DNA of 64,000 nucleotides from Conchocele bisecta (lineage: Eukaryota > Mollusca > Bivalvia > Lucinida > Thyasiridae): assembly GCA_029237695.1 (NCBI GenBank), contig CM055278.1, positions 74,566,297 to 74,630,296 of the forward strand, read 5' to 3'. Under the pieces are notes generated by a model, which made no database searches, was not told the DNA's origin, and worked only from the letters and a program-made list of their open reading frames with translations. Shown piece by piece: positions 63,758 through 64,000 of this stretch; the stretch's first letter is position 1, and each line of letters opens with the position of its first letter. The translations under genes and the position numbers were made by a program.

Positions 63758-63985
63758 ATAAATGGGGCTTATGAATGTTGAGACCAGTGTAGATCCAGAT
63801 CAGCATGTGCATCCGCACAGTCTGGTCGGGATTTGCGCTGTTCGCCATTCCAGCAATGAAACACACTTCGAGCATGCTTATAACAAGCAACATTGGTCGT
63901 TATCAGGCTACTTGAGTGTGCTATTTGATCAGGAGCTACACTGGTCACACATTCCATAAGCCTCATTTCTCTAGTCACCGCCACA
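63758..63985. mobile_element. M1 MITE, most complete copy
   Basis: AATGGGGCTTATGAATGTTG and GACCAGTGTAGATCC at the left; GGAGCTACACTGGTCAC and CATAAGCCTCATTTCT at the right, as inverted ends of about 35 bp. Confidence 0.8.
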
Positions 63986-64000
63986 TATGAGTAATTCACC

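Overview
This window is animal nuclear DNA: introns with GT/AG boundaries, no operons, and very dense interspersed repeats. The repeat types (hairpin-ended Helentron-like tandem-repeat elements rich in GTCC, TTAA-flanked miniature elements, miniature terminal-repeat retroelements) suggest a mollusc, most likely a bivalve. That assignment is inference from repeat style; no species marker was seen.

Two host genes are supported. On the minus strand at 37290-45591 lies NME7 (nucleoside diphosphate kinase homolog 7). Seven exons join in phase from the DM10 domain through both NDK domains to the stop codon; an eighth, six-codon start exon is tentative. On the plus strand at 13511-14918 are the last exons of an unrecognised coiled-coil gene, with two possible 3' terminal exons: one encodes a short hydrophobic tail, the other a Gln-rich tail.

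Layout. 1-1637: a 435-bp-unit repeat element carrying a retroposon with a (CAAA)n tail. 1981-4325: a 33-bp minisatellite. 4431-4656: a TTAA MITE. 5205-13336: nested Helentron-like arrays. 13511-14918: the plus-strand exons. 15201-22079: more arrays, including a 2.9-kb array of ~165-bp units. 22518-26027: a pogo-like shell stuffed with hairpin-ended elements. 26070-28100: a MITE and mostly unremarkable sequence. 28113-31920: a foldback-like element containing GC-rich and ~150-bp arrays. 32072-36603: MITEs. 37290-45591: NME7, with MITEs and palindromes in its introns. 45416-46143: a MITE holding the tentative NME7 start exon. 46331-51555: a miniature LTR-like (TRIM) family whose terminal repeats contain a tRNA-like sequence, one copy split by a hAT element. 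49376-51345: an inverted-repeat-flanked segment carrying a 179-codon reading frame. 52456-54809: a LINE reverse-transcriptase relic among copies of a second tRNA-bearing TRIM family. 55343-59528: a degenerate hAT transposon with a retroelement fragment inside it. 61719-63985: nested MITEs and another LINE relic.

The strongest candidates for something new are: TRIM elements with tRNA-like terminal repeats (two families); small cassettes in the GTCC-rich elements, each repeating its own private ~10-bp motif on both strands; a shared 3' terminus (hairpin plus TCTTGTTT or TCTAGTTT) across otherwise unrelated repeat families; and a minisatellite in NME7 intron 7 that multiplies the adjacent 5' splice site.
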